Notes: generated by a model not told the origin, from the sequence alone. A stretch of 15,754 bases of DNA from JAWWBN01 sp033720955 (GCA_033720955.1 JAWWBN010000069.1:1-15754); one strand, 5' to 3'; counted from the first letter of the stretch, positions 1-7,487 are shown. Program-made: numbers and translations.

Positions 1-106
1 CTACGCCGACCTGGACCTGGCCGAGGTGGCGCGCTCCCACGCCCGGCGTCTCTTCCTGCGCGACCGCCGGCCGGAGCTCTACGCCGACTGGCTGGGAGGG
101 CGCTGA
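1..106 (+). CDS. Carbon-nitrogen (nitrilase-family) hydrolase, C-terminal fragment
   Basis: Only the last 34 codons are present; the frame enters at base 2 and stops at TGA 104-106. The tail reads as an acidic strand (YADLDL), a helix with an arginine-rich stretch, and FLRDRRPELYADWL. The (P)FLRDRRPELY signature is typical of the C-terminus of carbon-nitrogen hydrolases such as N-carbamoylputrescine amidase and related omega-amidases, where this tail packs at the dimer interface. The Glu-Lys-Cys catalytic triad lies upstream of the window, so neither activity nor substrate can be judged. It points the same way as the phosphatase gene that starts 98 bp downstream. Family assignment rests on this short signature alone. 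Confidence 0.6.
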   Translation, partial: YADLDLAEVARSHARRLFLRDRRPELYADWLGGR

Positions 107-114
107 GCGGAGCC

Positions 115-126
115 TTCCGGCCGGAA
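115..126. repeat. 12-bp perfect palindrome TTCCGGCCGGAA
   Basis: A perfect 12-bp palindrome lies 8 bp after the stop of the nitrilase-type gene and 78 bp before the phosphatase start. It could be an operator for a dimeric regulator, or a chance product of the high GC content. No second copy was noticed in the window. Confidence 0.25.
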
Positions 127-155
127 CTTCCCGCCGTCTCCGGCGTATCTCTCAT

Positions 156-176
156 GGCGGCGGCTCGCCTGCCGCC
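156..176 (+). terminator. Possible hairpin between nitrilase and phosphatase genes
   Basis: GGCGGC at 156-161 pairs with GCCGCC at 171-176, extended inward by one G-U and one G-C pair, leaving a five-base loop. No U-tract follows (TTCC only), so it is not a canonical intrinsic terminator. It may attenuate read-through from the upstream gene or simply stabilise its 3' end. It ends 11 nt before the Shine-Dalgarno of the phosphatase gene. Confidence 0.25.
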
Positions 177-203
177 TTCCGACCCCTGGAGAAGAGCCCG
201 CGC

Positions 204-2402
204 ATGAGGATCCGCACCCAGTTCACCCTGGCCTTCCTGCTGCTCGCGGTGGTCCCGCTGGCGGTCATCGTCCTCTTCTCCTATCTGAACTCGCAGAGGG
301 CCCTGCGCGAGGCCGCGCGGGCCGAGGCCGCCCAGGCCACGCGCGAGATGGAGGAGCGGATGGCGGCGGTCCGTCAGGACCTCGCGCGCCGGGTCACCCG
401 GGTCGGCGAGCTGCCCCTGGCGGAGCTGGCCGCGGATCAGACCGCGGCCGGCGGCCGCCGCGAGGTGATGGGGCGGATCCTCGAGGAGCTGGGGGAGGCG
501 GCGCCGCTGGTGGAGTCGTTCGAGTTCACCCCCCGGCCGGTCGAGAGGTCGCCCCAGGTGGTGGTCACCCGGCCCCCCGAGGCGCCGTCCGCCCCCGAGC
601 CGCCGCGGGGAGCCTTCGTGATCCAGGTCGAGAGGATCGTCAGCGAGCTCGAGTCCGAGCTCGCCAAAGAGCTCGAGGGGGTCGAGCTCAGCGAGGAGGA
701 CCTCGAGGCGCTGCGCAAGGCGCGCTCCGGGGTGGCCGCCGCCGTCTCCATCGTGGAGGGGATCGGCGATCTCGCCAGCCTCTTCTCCGTGGGAGAGGAG
801 GCCGGCACGCCCACGCCGGAGGAGGGCGTTCCGGCGCCCCCGGCCCCGGCCGCCGAGCCGTCGCCGGCCGTCCCCCTGCCGGCGGACCCCGAGAGCACGG
901 CGCTCGCCGCCCGCGAGGAGTCCTTCGCCGAGTGGGAGAAGCGGTGGCGGGAGCAGCAGGAGCGCTGGCGCAGCCGCTTCCAGCAGTGGGAGATGCGAGC
1001 GTCGGGAGGGGAGGACGGCGAGGAGGCGCCCGCCTGGCGAAGCGACACCGGCGACTACTACGTGCCGGTGCTCCAGCGGGGGGAGGTGGTGGGCGCGGTG
1101 CGGGCGCGCATCTCGAGCGAGCAGCTCCTGCGCGGAGTGATCGGGCGCACCCGGCGCGACCAGGGCGAGGTGCCCTTCGCGGTGGACCCGGAGGGCAACC
1201 TGGTCACCGCCGACGACGAGGACCGGGCGCGGCTCGCCGGACTGCCCCTGGGCCCCGGCGCCGCCTCCGAGGCGATCCAGGCGAGCGAGAACTGGGTGGT
1301 GACCACCTCCGAGGACCCGGTATCGGGGCTGACCTACGGCATCGCCCGGCCGATCGGCGACTCGCTGACCCGGATCCGCACCGCGGCGGCGCGCAACTTC
1401 GGTCTGGGGCTCGCCCTCCTGCTGGCCGCGGTGGCGGTGACCCGGCCGCTGTCGCGGCGCATGACCTCCAGCCTGGCGCAGCTCAACGAAGGGGTGGAGC
1501 GGCTGGCCCGGGGCGACCTCTCCGCCCGCGTCGAGGTCCGCTCGCGCAACGAGATCGGCCAGCTCGCCACGGCCTTCAACGAGATGGTGGTGGAGCTGGC
1601 CGAGAACCGCGAGCGCCTGCTGGCCGAGGAGAGCCGGCGTCGCAGCGACGAGGTGGAGAGGCGGCTGCTGGAGGCCGAGTACCGGCGCAAGTCGGAGGAG
1701 CTGGAGGAGGCCCGGCGCTTCCAGCTCTCCCTTCTGCCCGAGCGGCTGCCGGAGGGGGAGGGCTTCGAGCTGGCCGTCGAGATGGAGACGGCGACCGAGG
1801 TGGGCGGCGACTACTACGACTTCCGCCGCGGGCCCGACGGCGAGCTGATCTGCGCCGTGGGCGACGCCACCGGACACGGCGCCCGCGCCGGCACCATGGT
1901 CACCGTCATCAAGAGCCTCTTCTCGGCCTACCCGCCGGCGGGCGAGCTGGCCGGCTTCCTGCGCGAGGCGGGTCTGGCGGTGCGCCGGATGGAGCTGGGG
2001 CGGATGGCCATGGCCCTGACCCTGGCGGAGCTGGACGGGGACCGGCTGCGGCTGGCCGCGGCGGGGATGCCCCCAGCGCTGCTCCACCGGGGCGCCACCG
2101 GCGGGCTGGAGGAGCTGCTGGTCGAGGGGATGCCGCTGGGCGGAATCGCCACCGACTACCGCCAGATCGAGACCACCGTCGCCCCGGGCGACACCCTGTT
2201 GCTGCTCTCCGACGGCCTGCCCGAGCTGCCCGACCCCGAGGGCGAGCCGTTCGGCTACCGTCGGGTGCGGGAGGCGTTCGCGGCCGCGGCCGCGGGCTCG
2301 CCGCGCGAGATCGTCGCCGCCCTCGTCGCGGCCGCCCGCGGCTGGTCGGGAGGGGGGCCGCCCAACGACGACATGACCTTCGTGGTCCTCCGGGTCCGCT
2401 GA
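204..2402 (+). CDS. Membrane-bound SpoIIE/RsbU-type PP2C serine phosphatase with HAMP domain
   Basis: Signal-transducing phosphatase of 732 residues. Such enzymes usually dephosphorylate an anti-anti-sigma (STAS) protein in partner-switching regulation. The order is: TM helix about 9-29; long extracytoplasmic region about 30-394; TM helix about 396-413; HAMP about 414-470 (ending near NEIGQLATAFNEM); charged coiled-coil linker about 470-515; PP2C/SpoIIE domain about 520-732. The acidic metal ligands look intact: GGDYYD (D536), VGDATGHG (D554), LSDGLPE (D670) and NDDMTF (D722/D723). The extracytoplasmic part holds a Pro/Ala-rich stretch (about 210-232) and a Trp/Arg-rich helix (240-266), followed by a segment resembling the membrane-proximal part of a dCache sensor (about 280-390). 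ATG 204 has a GGAGAAG Shine-Dalgarno at 188-194. No STAS, anti-sigma kinase or sigma-factor gene is visible nearby, so its partner lies elsewhere. The family call is firm; ligand and target are unknown. Confidence 0.93.
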   Translation: MRIRTQFTLAFLLLAVVPLAVIVLFSYLNSQRALREAARAEAAQATREMEERMAAVRQDLARRVTRVGELPLAELAADQTAAGGRREVMGRILEELGEAAPLVESFEFTPRPVERSPQVVVTRPPEAPSAPEPPRGAFVIQVERIVSELESELAKELEGVELSEEDLEALRKARSGVAAAVSIVEGIGDLASLFSVGEEAGTPTPEEGVPAPPAPAAEPSPAVPLPADPESTALAAREESFAEWEKRWREQQERWRSRFQQWEMRASGGEDGEEAPAWRSDTGDYYVPVLQRGEVVGAVRARISSEQLLRGVIGRTRRDQGEVPFAVDPEGNLVTADDEDRARLAGLPLGPGAASEAIQASENWVVTTSEDPVSGLTYGIARPIGDSLTRIRTAAARNFGLGLALLLAAVAVTRPLSRRMTSSLAQLNEGVERLARGDLSARVEVRSRNEIGQLATAFNEMVVELAENRERLLAEESRRRSDEVERRLLEAEYRRKSEELEEARRFQLSLLPERLPEGEGFELAVEMETATEVGGDYYDFRRGPDGELICAVGDATGHGARAGTMVTVIKSLFSAYPPAGELAGFLREAGLAVRRMELGRMAMALTLAELDGDRLRLAAAGMPPALLHRGATGGLEELLVEGMPLGGIATDYRQIETTVAPGDTLLLLSDGLPELPDPEGEPFGYRRVREAFAAAAAGSPREIVAALVAAARGWSGGGPPNDDMTFVVLRVR

Positions 2403-2429
2403 GCCGCGCGCGGTCGTCGTAGGATCCTC

Positions 2430-2450
2430 GCGGCGGGCGCCGCCCGCCGC
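2430..2450 (+). promoter_or_regulatory. 9-bp GC hairpin covering the dinB ribosome-binding region
   Basis: Bases 2430-2438 pair perfectly with 2442-2450 around a GCC loop, ending 5 nt before the dinB ATG, exactly where a Shine-Dalgarno would sit. No purine-rich SD is visible. A TAGGAT hexamer (possible -10) at 2420-2425 would place a transcription start near 2432, making this hairpin the very 5' end of a dinB transcript. It could limit translation initiation, or act as a weak block to read-through from the phosphatase gene. It may also be a by-product of GC richness. Confidence 0.35.
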
Positions 2451-2455
2451 CGACC

Positions 2456-3559
2456 ATGACCGAGCCCCTGGAGACCGCGGAGCCGGCCACCGAGCCCCGG
2501 GACGACCGGCGGGTCCTGCACTGCGACATGGACTGCTTCTACGCCGCGGTCCACATGCGGGACGACCCCACGCTGGCGGGCCAGCCGGTGGTGATCGGCG
2601 GCCGCCCCGAGAGCCGCGGGGTGGTGACCTCGGCCAGCTACGAGGCGCGGGCCTTCGGGGTGCGCTCGGCCATGCCGGCGGCGCGGGCGGCGCGGCTCTG
2701 CCCGGGGGCGATCTTCCTCCGGCCCGACTTCGACCGCTATCGTCGGGAGTCGCGCGAGATCTTCGCGATCTTCCGGCGCTTCACCCCGGTCGTCCAGCCG
2801 GTGTCGATCGACGAGGCCTTCCTGGACGTCACCGACCATCTGGAGGGGTTCGGCAGCGCCACCGCCCTGGCCGAGGAGATCCGCCGACGGGTGCGCGAGG
2901 AGCGCGGGCTGACCGTCTCCATCGGCGTCGGACCCAACCGGCTGGTGGCCAAGATCGCCTCCGACTCCGGCAAGCCCGACGGCCTGACCGTGGTGCCGCC
3001 GAGCAGGGTGCGCGCCTTCCTGGACCCGCTGCCGGTGCGCCGCCTGCCGGGAGTGGGGCCGGCCACCGAGCGCCGGCTGGCGCGGCTGGGGATCGAGCGC
3101 GTCGTGGACCTCAGGCGGCGCTCGGCCGAGGAGCTCGAGGAGCTGCTGGGCTCCTGGGGGCGCGGCCTCCACGCCCGCGCCCACGGCATCGACACCCGGC
3201 CGGTGCGCACCCACCGCGAGCGCAAGAGCCTGTCGAGCGAGCGCACCTTCGGCGACGACCTCACCCGCCCGGAGGAGATGGCGGAGGCGATCGACCGTCT
3301 GGCCGAGCGGGTGGCCGCGGGTCTGGCGAAGCGCGGCTTCTCGGCGGTGACCTTCGTGCTGAAGGTGCGCTACCCCGACTTCACCACCCTGACGCGGTCC
3401 CAGACCGTCTCGGCGCCGACCCGAGACGGCGACCGGATCGCCCGGGTCGCGCGGCGGCTGCTGGCCGACACCGAGGCCGAGCGGCGGGGGGTGCGGCTCC
3501 TGGGGGTGGGGGCGTCCGGGCTGGTGCCGGGGGGCGTCGAGCAGCTCCGGCTCTTCTAG
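2456..3559 (+). CDS. dinB: DNA polymerase IV (Y-family translesion polymerase)
   Basis: Error-prone Y-family polymerase that bypasses damaged template bases; 367 residues, a normal length for DinB. The palm motif CDMDCFYAAV supplies metal ligand D24, and SIDEAFLDV supplies catalytic D119 and E120. Tyr29 occupies the steric-gate position (Phe13 in E. coli Pol IV). A SASYEARAFGVRSAMP finger motif follows, then helix-hairpin-helix thumb residues (LPGVGPATERRLARLGI, about 198-214) and the little-finger domain (about 255-360). The last five residues, QLRLF, form a textbook beta-clamp binding motif at the extreme C-terminus. About 17 residues precede the conserved core; ATG 2456 is the plausible start but lacks a clear SD. 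It lies 53 bp after the phosphatase on the same strand, and its TAG abuts the stop of the convergent S4 gene. I saw no LexA-type operator. Confidence 0.96.
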   Translation: MTEPLETAEPATEPRDDRRVLHCDMDCFYAAVHMRDDPTLAGQPVVIGGRPESRGVVTSASYEARAFGVRSAMPAARAARLCPGAIFLRPDFDRYRRESREIFAIFRRFTPVVQPVSIDEAFLDVTDHLEGFGSATALAEEIRRRVREERGLTVSIGVGPNRLVAKIASDSGKPDGLTVVPPSRVRAFLDPLPVRRLPGVGPATERRLARLGIERVVDLRRRSAEELEELLGSWGRGLHARAHGIDTRPVRTHRERKSLSSERTFGDDLTRPEEMAEAIDRLAERVAAGLAKRGFSAVTFVLKVRYPDFTTLTRSQTVSAPTRDGDRIARVARRLLADTEAERRGVRLLGVGASGLVPGGVEQLRLF

Positions 3560-3934
3560 CTACTCCCCCCGCAGCCGCTCCAGCCGCCGGCGCTCCCGCT
3601 TGGTGGGCCGGCCGGCGCCGCGCTCGCGCTTCACCGCGGGGATGCGCAGCAGCCGGCGGATGGGGTCGGGCGGGGGCGGCGGCGGGCTCAGGTCCTCGTA
3701 CAGCTCCCGCGCCTCCGCCTTGGCCACGGGGCGGTCGGCGAGCGCCCGCACCACCAGCACCCGGACCCACTCGCCCTTCTCGACCTCCACCCGGTCGCCC
3801 ACCGCGATCGCCCGGTGCGGCTTCACCTTCTGGCCGTCGATCTTCACCTTGCCCTGCTGGCAGGCCTTGGTGGCCTGGCTCCGGGTCCTGTAGATCCGCG
3901 CCACCTGCAGCCACTTGTCCACGCGGACGGTCAT
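3560..3934 (-). CDS. S4-domain RNA-binding protein, Hsp15/HslR-like
   Basis: Protein of 124 residues with an N-terminal S4 RNA-binding domain (about 1-60): MTVRVDKWLQVARIYRTRSQ, then GKVKIDGQKVKP and a GDRVEVEKG strand. This matches the Hsp15 (hslR) family, which binds 50S subunits carrying stalled nascent chains. The C-terminal part has a run of six prolines (about 84-89) and a basic GRPTKRERRRLERLR tail, as is common in the family. The frame stays open upstream to 4048, but homology starts at the Met encoded at 3934-3932, so that start is chosen. No Shine-Dalgarno precedes it; a TACCAT hexamer on the minus strand (3949-3944) ends 9 nt before the ATG, compatible with a leaderless or very short leader. 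The stop codon directly touches that of dinB. Confidence 0.85.
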   Translation of the reverse strand: MTVRVDKWLQVARIYRTRSQATKACQQGKVKIDGQKVKPHRAIAVGDRVEVEKGEWVRVLVVRALADRPVAKAEARELYEDLSPPPPPPDPIRRLLRIPAVKRERGAGRPTKRERRRLERLRGE

Positions 3935-4170
3935 CGGTCGGTCATGGTACCGCGTCGCCCGGCCCACGGGCGTACTGGCCGTCGCCGGCGCTCCGATCGT
4001 GCCCAACCCGCTCAACGCCCCCTGCGGGATCGTCGTCGAGGTCGTCAAGCGGGCCCCGAATCTGCCGGACGAGCGTGCGATGGGCGGCCACGTCGGCGCG
4101 ATCGTGGTGAGGGTCGATCCCTCGCCTCGGCTTCGAGCGGGAGCGATCGCGCCGCCGCTAGAATCGCCGC
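3935..4170. other. Divergent intergenic region, S4 gene / K+ channel gene
   Basis: 236 bp between two divergent genes. Open frames cross it on both strands, but none shows recognisable homology, an SD or a convincing start. It should hold promoters for both neighbours: TACCAT (minus, 3949-3944) and TAGAAT (plus, 4159-4164). No convincing -35 boxes, palindromic operators or RNA motifs were seen. Confidence 0.5.
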
Positions 4171-4171
4171 G
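4159..4171 (+). promoter_or_regulatory. Candidate -10 box for a leaderless K+ channel transcript
   Basis: TAGAAT (4159-4164) differs from TATAAT at one position and stands out in this GC-rich DNA. It is 6 nt upstream of the GTG start at 4171, so transcription would begin at or next to the start codon and the mRNA would be leaderless. No SD is present. No good -35 was found at 16-18 bp spacing. Confidence 0.45.
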
Positions 4172-5802
4172 TGCTCCGCTCCCAGCGACGGCTGACCTAT
4201 CTCCTGGCCGCCCTGCCGGTCCTTGTGGTGCTGGCGGCGCTCGCCTACATGGTGCTCATGCCCACCCTGGAGGGGGAGGAGCGCGGCTTCTGGCTGAGCC
4301 TGGGGTGGGCGGCCGAGACCCTCTCCACCACCGGCTACGGGGGCGACAGCCGCTGGGAGCACCCGGCCATGGTGATCTTCGTGGTGGTGCTGCAGTTCGT
4401 CGGGGTCTTCCTGGTCTTTCTGGTCTTTCCGATCTACCTGATCCCCTTTCTCGAGGAGCGGTTCGAGGCGCGGCTGCCCAAGACCGCCAAGGTGGCCGAC
4501 GGCAGCGTCCTGATCTTCCACTACGGGCCGCCGGTGACCACCCTCATCCGCGAGCTGGCCCGCACCGGGGTGCCGGCCCTGGTGATCGAGGACGAGCCCG
4601 ACCTGGCCCGCAAGGTGATGGATCTCGGGATGAAGGTGCTCTTCGGGTCGATGGACGAGGGCTCGCTGCCGTCCGAGGAGCTCGGAAAGGCCCGGGCGCT
4701 GGTCACCAACGGCAGCGACGACGAGAACGCCGCCATCATCCTGGCCGCCCGGCAGCTCGGCTTCGAGGGCGACATCCTGGCCCTGGTGGAGGAGCCCTAT
4801 CACCGACGGCCCATGATGCTGGCCGGGGCCACCGCCGCCTACACCCCGCGCCACCTGCTGGGGGCGGCGCTCGCCGCCCGCGCCAGCGAGAGGATCAGCC
4901 CCCGCGTCCAGGGGGTGCAGGCGCTGGGCAGGAAGCTGGTGGTGCGCGAGGTGCGGATCGCCGCCGACAGCCCCCTGGCGGGCAAGACCCTGGCGGACGC
5001 GCGCGTCGGGGCGCGCACCGGGGTGTCGATCATCGGCCAGTGGGTCGAGGGCAACCTGATGGCCACCCCGACCGCCGACATGCGGCTCATGCCGGGGGGC
5101 ATCCTGGTGCTGGCCGGCAGCGCCGAGAACGTCGAGGGCTTCGGCAGGCTGTGCGACCCTGCCCGCGGGGTGGAGCGCGGCGGCGCCTTCGTCCTGGCCG
5201 GGTACGGCGAGGTGGGGCGGAAGGTGGCCCAGCTCCTGCGCGACGCCGGCGAGGAGTTGCTGGTGATCGACCGGCGGAGGGACGAGGGGGTGGACCTGGT
5301 GGGCGACATCCTCGACCACCAGGTGCTCGAGGAGTGCCGGCTGCGCAGCGCCAAGGCGGCGATCGTGGCGGTGGACAGCGACGCGGCCACCATGTTCGCC
5401 ACGGTGATCTTCAAGGAGTACGCGCCGTCGGTGCCGGTGATCGCCCGCGTCAACCAGGCCGAGAACGTCGAGCGGATCCACCGCGCCGGGGCCGACTTCG
5501 CGCTCTCCATCAGCCAGGTCTCGGGGCAGATGCTGGCCGGGCGGCTGCTGGGCCAGGAGTCGATCTCGGTGGACCCGCAGCTCAAGCTGCAGCGGGTGAG
5601 CGCCCGCGGCCTGGAGGAGGGGCACCCCTCCGACCTGGCCATCCGCGAGCGCACCGGCGCCTCAGTGGTGGCGGTAGAGCGCGGCGACGAGCTGCTGGTG
5701 GAGTTCGACGCCGACTTCCGCTTCCGCGCCGGCGACGACGTCTACATCTGCGGCAGCGCGGACGCCACCAGCCGGTACCTGCAGCTCTTCCCGCAGGAGT
5801 GA
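4171..5802 (+). CDS. Two-TM potassium channel with tandem RCK (TrkA-N/TrkA-C) domains
   Basis: Ligand-gated K+ channel subunit of 543 residues. TM1 is about 8-30. A pore helix is followed by the selectivity filter T-T-G-Y-G-G at 53-58, close to canonical TVGYG. TM2 is about 65-94. The cytoplasmic part is RCK1 (TrkA-N about 110-225, TrkA-C about 245-325) and RCK2 (TrkA-N about 336-460, TrkA-C about 470-543). RCK2 has an intact Rossmann glycine motif GYGEVGR (G344, G346, G349) and a following acidic strand end (VIDRRR). RCK1 has FHYGPP (116-121) instead, so its nucleotide site is probably degenerate. One polypeptide with both RCKs resembles the Geobacter GsuK channel type. The start is GTG 4171: an in-frame TAG lies at 4159-4161, and the next Met would cut into TM1. 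It converges on the SGNH hydrolase gene with a 22-bp gap. Confidence 0.93.
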   Translation: MLRSQRRLTYLLAALPVLVVLAALAYMVLMPTLEGEERGFWLSLGWAAETLSTTGYGGDSRWEHPAMVIFVVVLQFVGVFLVFLVFPIYLIPFLEERFEARLPKTAKVADGSVLIFHYGPPVTTLIRELARTGVPALVIEDEPDLARKVMDLGMKVLFGSMDEGSLPSEELGKARALVTNGSDDENAAIILAARQLGFEGDILALVEEPYHRRPMMLAGATAAYTPRHLLGAALAARASERISPRVQGVQALGRKLVVREVRIAADSPLAGKTLADARVGARTGVSIIGQWVEGNLMATPTADMRLMPGGILVLAGSAENVEGFGRLCDPARGVERGGAFVLAGYGEVGRKVAQLLRDAGEELLVIDRRRDEGVDLVGDILDHQVLEECRLRSAKAAIVAVDSDAATMFATVIFKEYAPSVPVIARVNQAENVERIHRAGADFALSISQVSGQMLAGRLLGQESISVDPQLKLQRVSARGLEEGHPSDLAIRERTGASVVAVERGDELLVEFDADFRFRAGDDVYICGSADATSRYLQLFPQE

Positions 5803-5815
5803 CCGCCGCAGGGCG

Positions 5816-5834
5816 CGGCCGGGTCTACCCGCCG
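5816..5834. terminator. Hairpin at convergent junction, stop codon in loop
   Basis: CGG (5816-5818) and CGGG (5820-5823) pair with CCCG (5828-5831) and CCG (5832-5834), with C5819 bulged. The TCTA loop contains the minus-strand stop codon of the SGNH hydrolase. No U-tract follows on either strand. It may act as a bidirectional 3'-end structure for the two converging genes; that role is inference. Confidence 0.25.
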
Positions 5835-7375
5835 GCGCCCCCCCGCGGCACCACCCCCTGCTCCAGCAGCTCCTCGACCAGCTCCTCCGCGAAGAGCCTC
5901 TGGCCGAAGGAGGTCAGGTGGACCCAGTCCCACCAGAGAAAGCCCTCGTCGCGCCGCCCCGCCAGCTTCGCGTGCATGTCGATGGCCAGCGCGCCCTCCC
6001 GGCGGGCCACCTCCCGCATGACACGGTGGAGGCGGGCGAGCGCCGGCCGCTCGTGCTCGGTCGAGTTGGGCTCCAGGACCAGGACCACGCGCGCGCCGAT
6101 GCCGTGGGCCCGGCGCACCATCTCGACCAGGGTGCTCTCGAACTGGCGCGGGCTGCCCCCCTGGTCGTTGTTGCCGGCGTCGAGGACCACGGTGTGGGGC
6201 GCGAGCGCCGCCCACCGCTCGTCGAAGACGCGCGCCATGTCGGCCAGGCGGTAGGCGCTGACCCCGGTGTTGATGCACTCGAAGCGGCCCCCCGTAGCCC
6301 GCTCCAGGAGACCCTCGGTACGGCGCACCCAGGTCTCCTCGCGGGTTCTCGCGCCAGCGCCGCGGGTCTGCGAGGAGCCGACGAAGATGATCCGGTGCAC
6401 TCCCGGCTCGGGCCGCGGCGGGTGCTCCTCGTCGATGCGCCGGAAGATCGACTCCTCGAGCTCGCCGCGCCAGTAGGTCTCCTCGCGGCGGAGACGCTCG
6501 CCCTGGTCGGGATAGAAGCCCTTGCGCCAGGAGAGGAAGCCCCAGCCGATCGCCGCCACCACCACCAGGACCCCGCTGGCCGTGAGGAAGACGAACAGGA
6601 GCCGCCGCGGGTCGGCCCCCGGCCGCCGGGCGAGCAGCAGCAGCAGCAGGGCGGCCGCCAGGGGCGGCGCGACGATGCCCAGAACGTGCGCGGGAAGCCA
6701 CTGGCGCGGGCGGTCGAATCCGTCGTGGAAGCGGCCGCCGTCGCGCTCGACCACCACGACGTCGTCCACCCAGGCGCGCTGGCTGCCGGCGCGGAAGCCG
6801 ATCCGCTGCGGGCCCGCCAGCTCTCCGTCGAGACGCGCCACGCGCTGGCCGTCGAGGAGCGCGTCGGCCCTCTTCGGCCCCACCTCGACGCGCAGCGTCC
6901 GGCGGCCGGCCCGCGCCCGGCCGAGCTTCCGCACCTCCCGCTTCGACAGGAACTCCCCCTCGGGGGAGGCCTCGAAGACCATGGGGGGGAAGTCGGGGTG
7001 GCGGCTGAAGCGCAGGCCGCGGTAGCCGGCCGCGGTGCGCTGCAGCTCGACGGCGAGCCAGGCGTCGGGCTTGAGGAGAAAGTCGAGCTCGACGGCGGCC
7101 GGATCGACCTCCTCCCGCAGCAGCACCTCCTGGTAGCCGTGCCAGGCGGCGAGCTGGAGACGGCCCCCGGCCAGCGCCTGGGGGGTGAAGACGTAGGAGT
7201 GCGCGCCCATCACGCCCTCCTCGAGGGTGGTCTTGGTGGCCACCCAGTTGCCGTTGTTGAAGAGCGTGTTGCGGGCCGACAGGTAGGTCCGGGCGACGAT
7301 GAGCCCCAGGCCGACCTGGAGAGCCAGCAGCATGACGACGCCGGTGCCCAGGCCGCGCAAGGTCCGTCCCGCCAT
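5825..7375 (-). CDS. Membrane-anchored SGNH/GDSL-type hydrolase with LamG-like module
   Basis: Predicted esterase or acylhydrolase acting at the cell envelope, 516 residues. TM1 is about 10-30. An extracytoplasmic beta-rich segment (about 35-230) has the look of a concanavalin/LamG-type fold, ending in an IGFRAGSQRAWVDDVVV strand pair. Two further TM helices follow (about 240-262, including a six-leucine run encoded by a CTG repeat, and about 272-298). The SGNH hydrolase domain is about 325-510. Catalytic blocks are visible: GSSQT (nucleophile S335), NTGVSAYR, DAGNND (N403) and DWVHLT (D483, H486). The frame is open to 7429, but the Met at 7375 starts directly before the basic/TM anchor and lies 8 nt downstream of a good -10 box, so it is chosen. 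Substrate is unknown; peptidoglycan O-acetyl groups, polysaccharide acyl groups or lipids are all possible. Confidence 0.85.
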   Translation of the reverse strand: MAGRTLRGLGTGVVMLLALQVGLGLIVARTYLSARNTLFNNGNWVATKTTLEEGVMGAHSYVFTPQALAGGRLQLAAWHGYQEVLLREEVDPAAVELDFLLKPDAWLAVELQRTAAGYRGLRFSRHPDFPPMVFEASPEGEFLSKREVRKLGRARAGRRTLRVEVGPKRADALLDGQRVARLDGELAGPQRIGFRAGSQRAWVDDVVVVERDGGRFHDGFDRPRQWLPAHVLGIVAPPLAAALLLLLLARRPGADPRRLLFVFLTASGVLVVVAAIGWGFLSWRKGFYPDQGERLRREETYWRGELEESIFRRIDEEHPPRPEPGVHRIIFVGSSQTRGAGARTREETWVRRTEGLLERATGGRFECINTGVSAYRLADMARVFDERWAALAPHTVVLDAGNNDQGGSPRQFESTLVEMVRRAHGIGARVVLVLEPNSTEHERPALARLHRVMREVARREGALAIDMHAKLAGRRDEGFLWWDWVHLTSFGQRLFAEELVEELLEQGVVPRGGAGG

Positions 7376-7383
7376 GGGAGAGC

Positions 7384-7412
7384 AGGGTAGCGGGATCAAG
7401 GGCCGCGGTCCA
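7384..7412 (-). promoter_or_regulatory. Candidate promoter of the SGNH hydrolase gene
   Basis: Reading the minus strand: TGGACC (7412-7407, four of six matches to TTGACA), a 17-bp spacer, then TACCCT (7389-7384) as -10. Eight bases separate the -10 from the ATG at 7375, giving a leaderless or near-leaderless transcript. There is no Shine-Dalgarno; the bases before the ATG are pyrimidine-rich. Confidence 0.45.
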
Positions 7413-7487
7413 CGGCGGCCGTGGTCCAACCGCTGGCCGGCCGGCCCTCCCGTCCGGGGGGGCTGGGGGCGAAGCCCGTTTCCCCCT

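Noticed and set aside
2403..2455. LexA/SOS operator expected upstream of dinB
   Set aside because: No palindromic CTGT-N8-ACAG-like or GAAC-N4-GTTC-like sequence is present; only a GC-rich hairpin is seen.
4045..5625. 526-residue minus-strand ORF antisense to the K+ channel
   Set aside because: His/Gln/Gly-rich shadow with no recognisable motif.
3915..6254. 779-residue plus-strand ORF over the S4/K+ channel region
   Set aside because: It overlaps the K+ channel in another frame and has a low-complexity Gly/Arg/Pro composition. The channel frame shows TM helices, a selectivity filter and RCK motifs.
6633..6649. AGC/CTG trinucleotide run
   Set aside because: It encodes the poly-leucine core of a TM helix in the SGNH hydrolase on the minus strand. 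Codon bias explains it.
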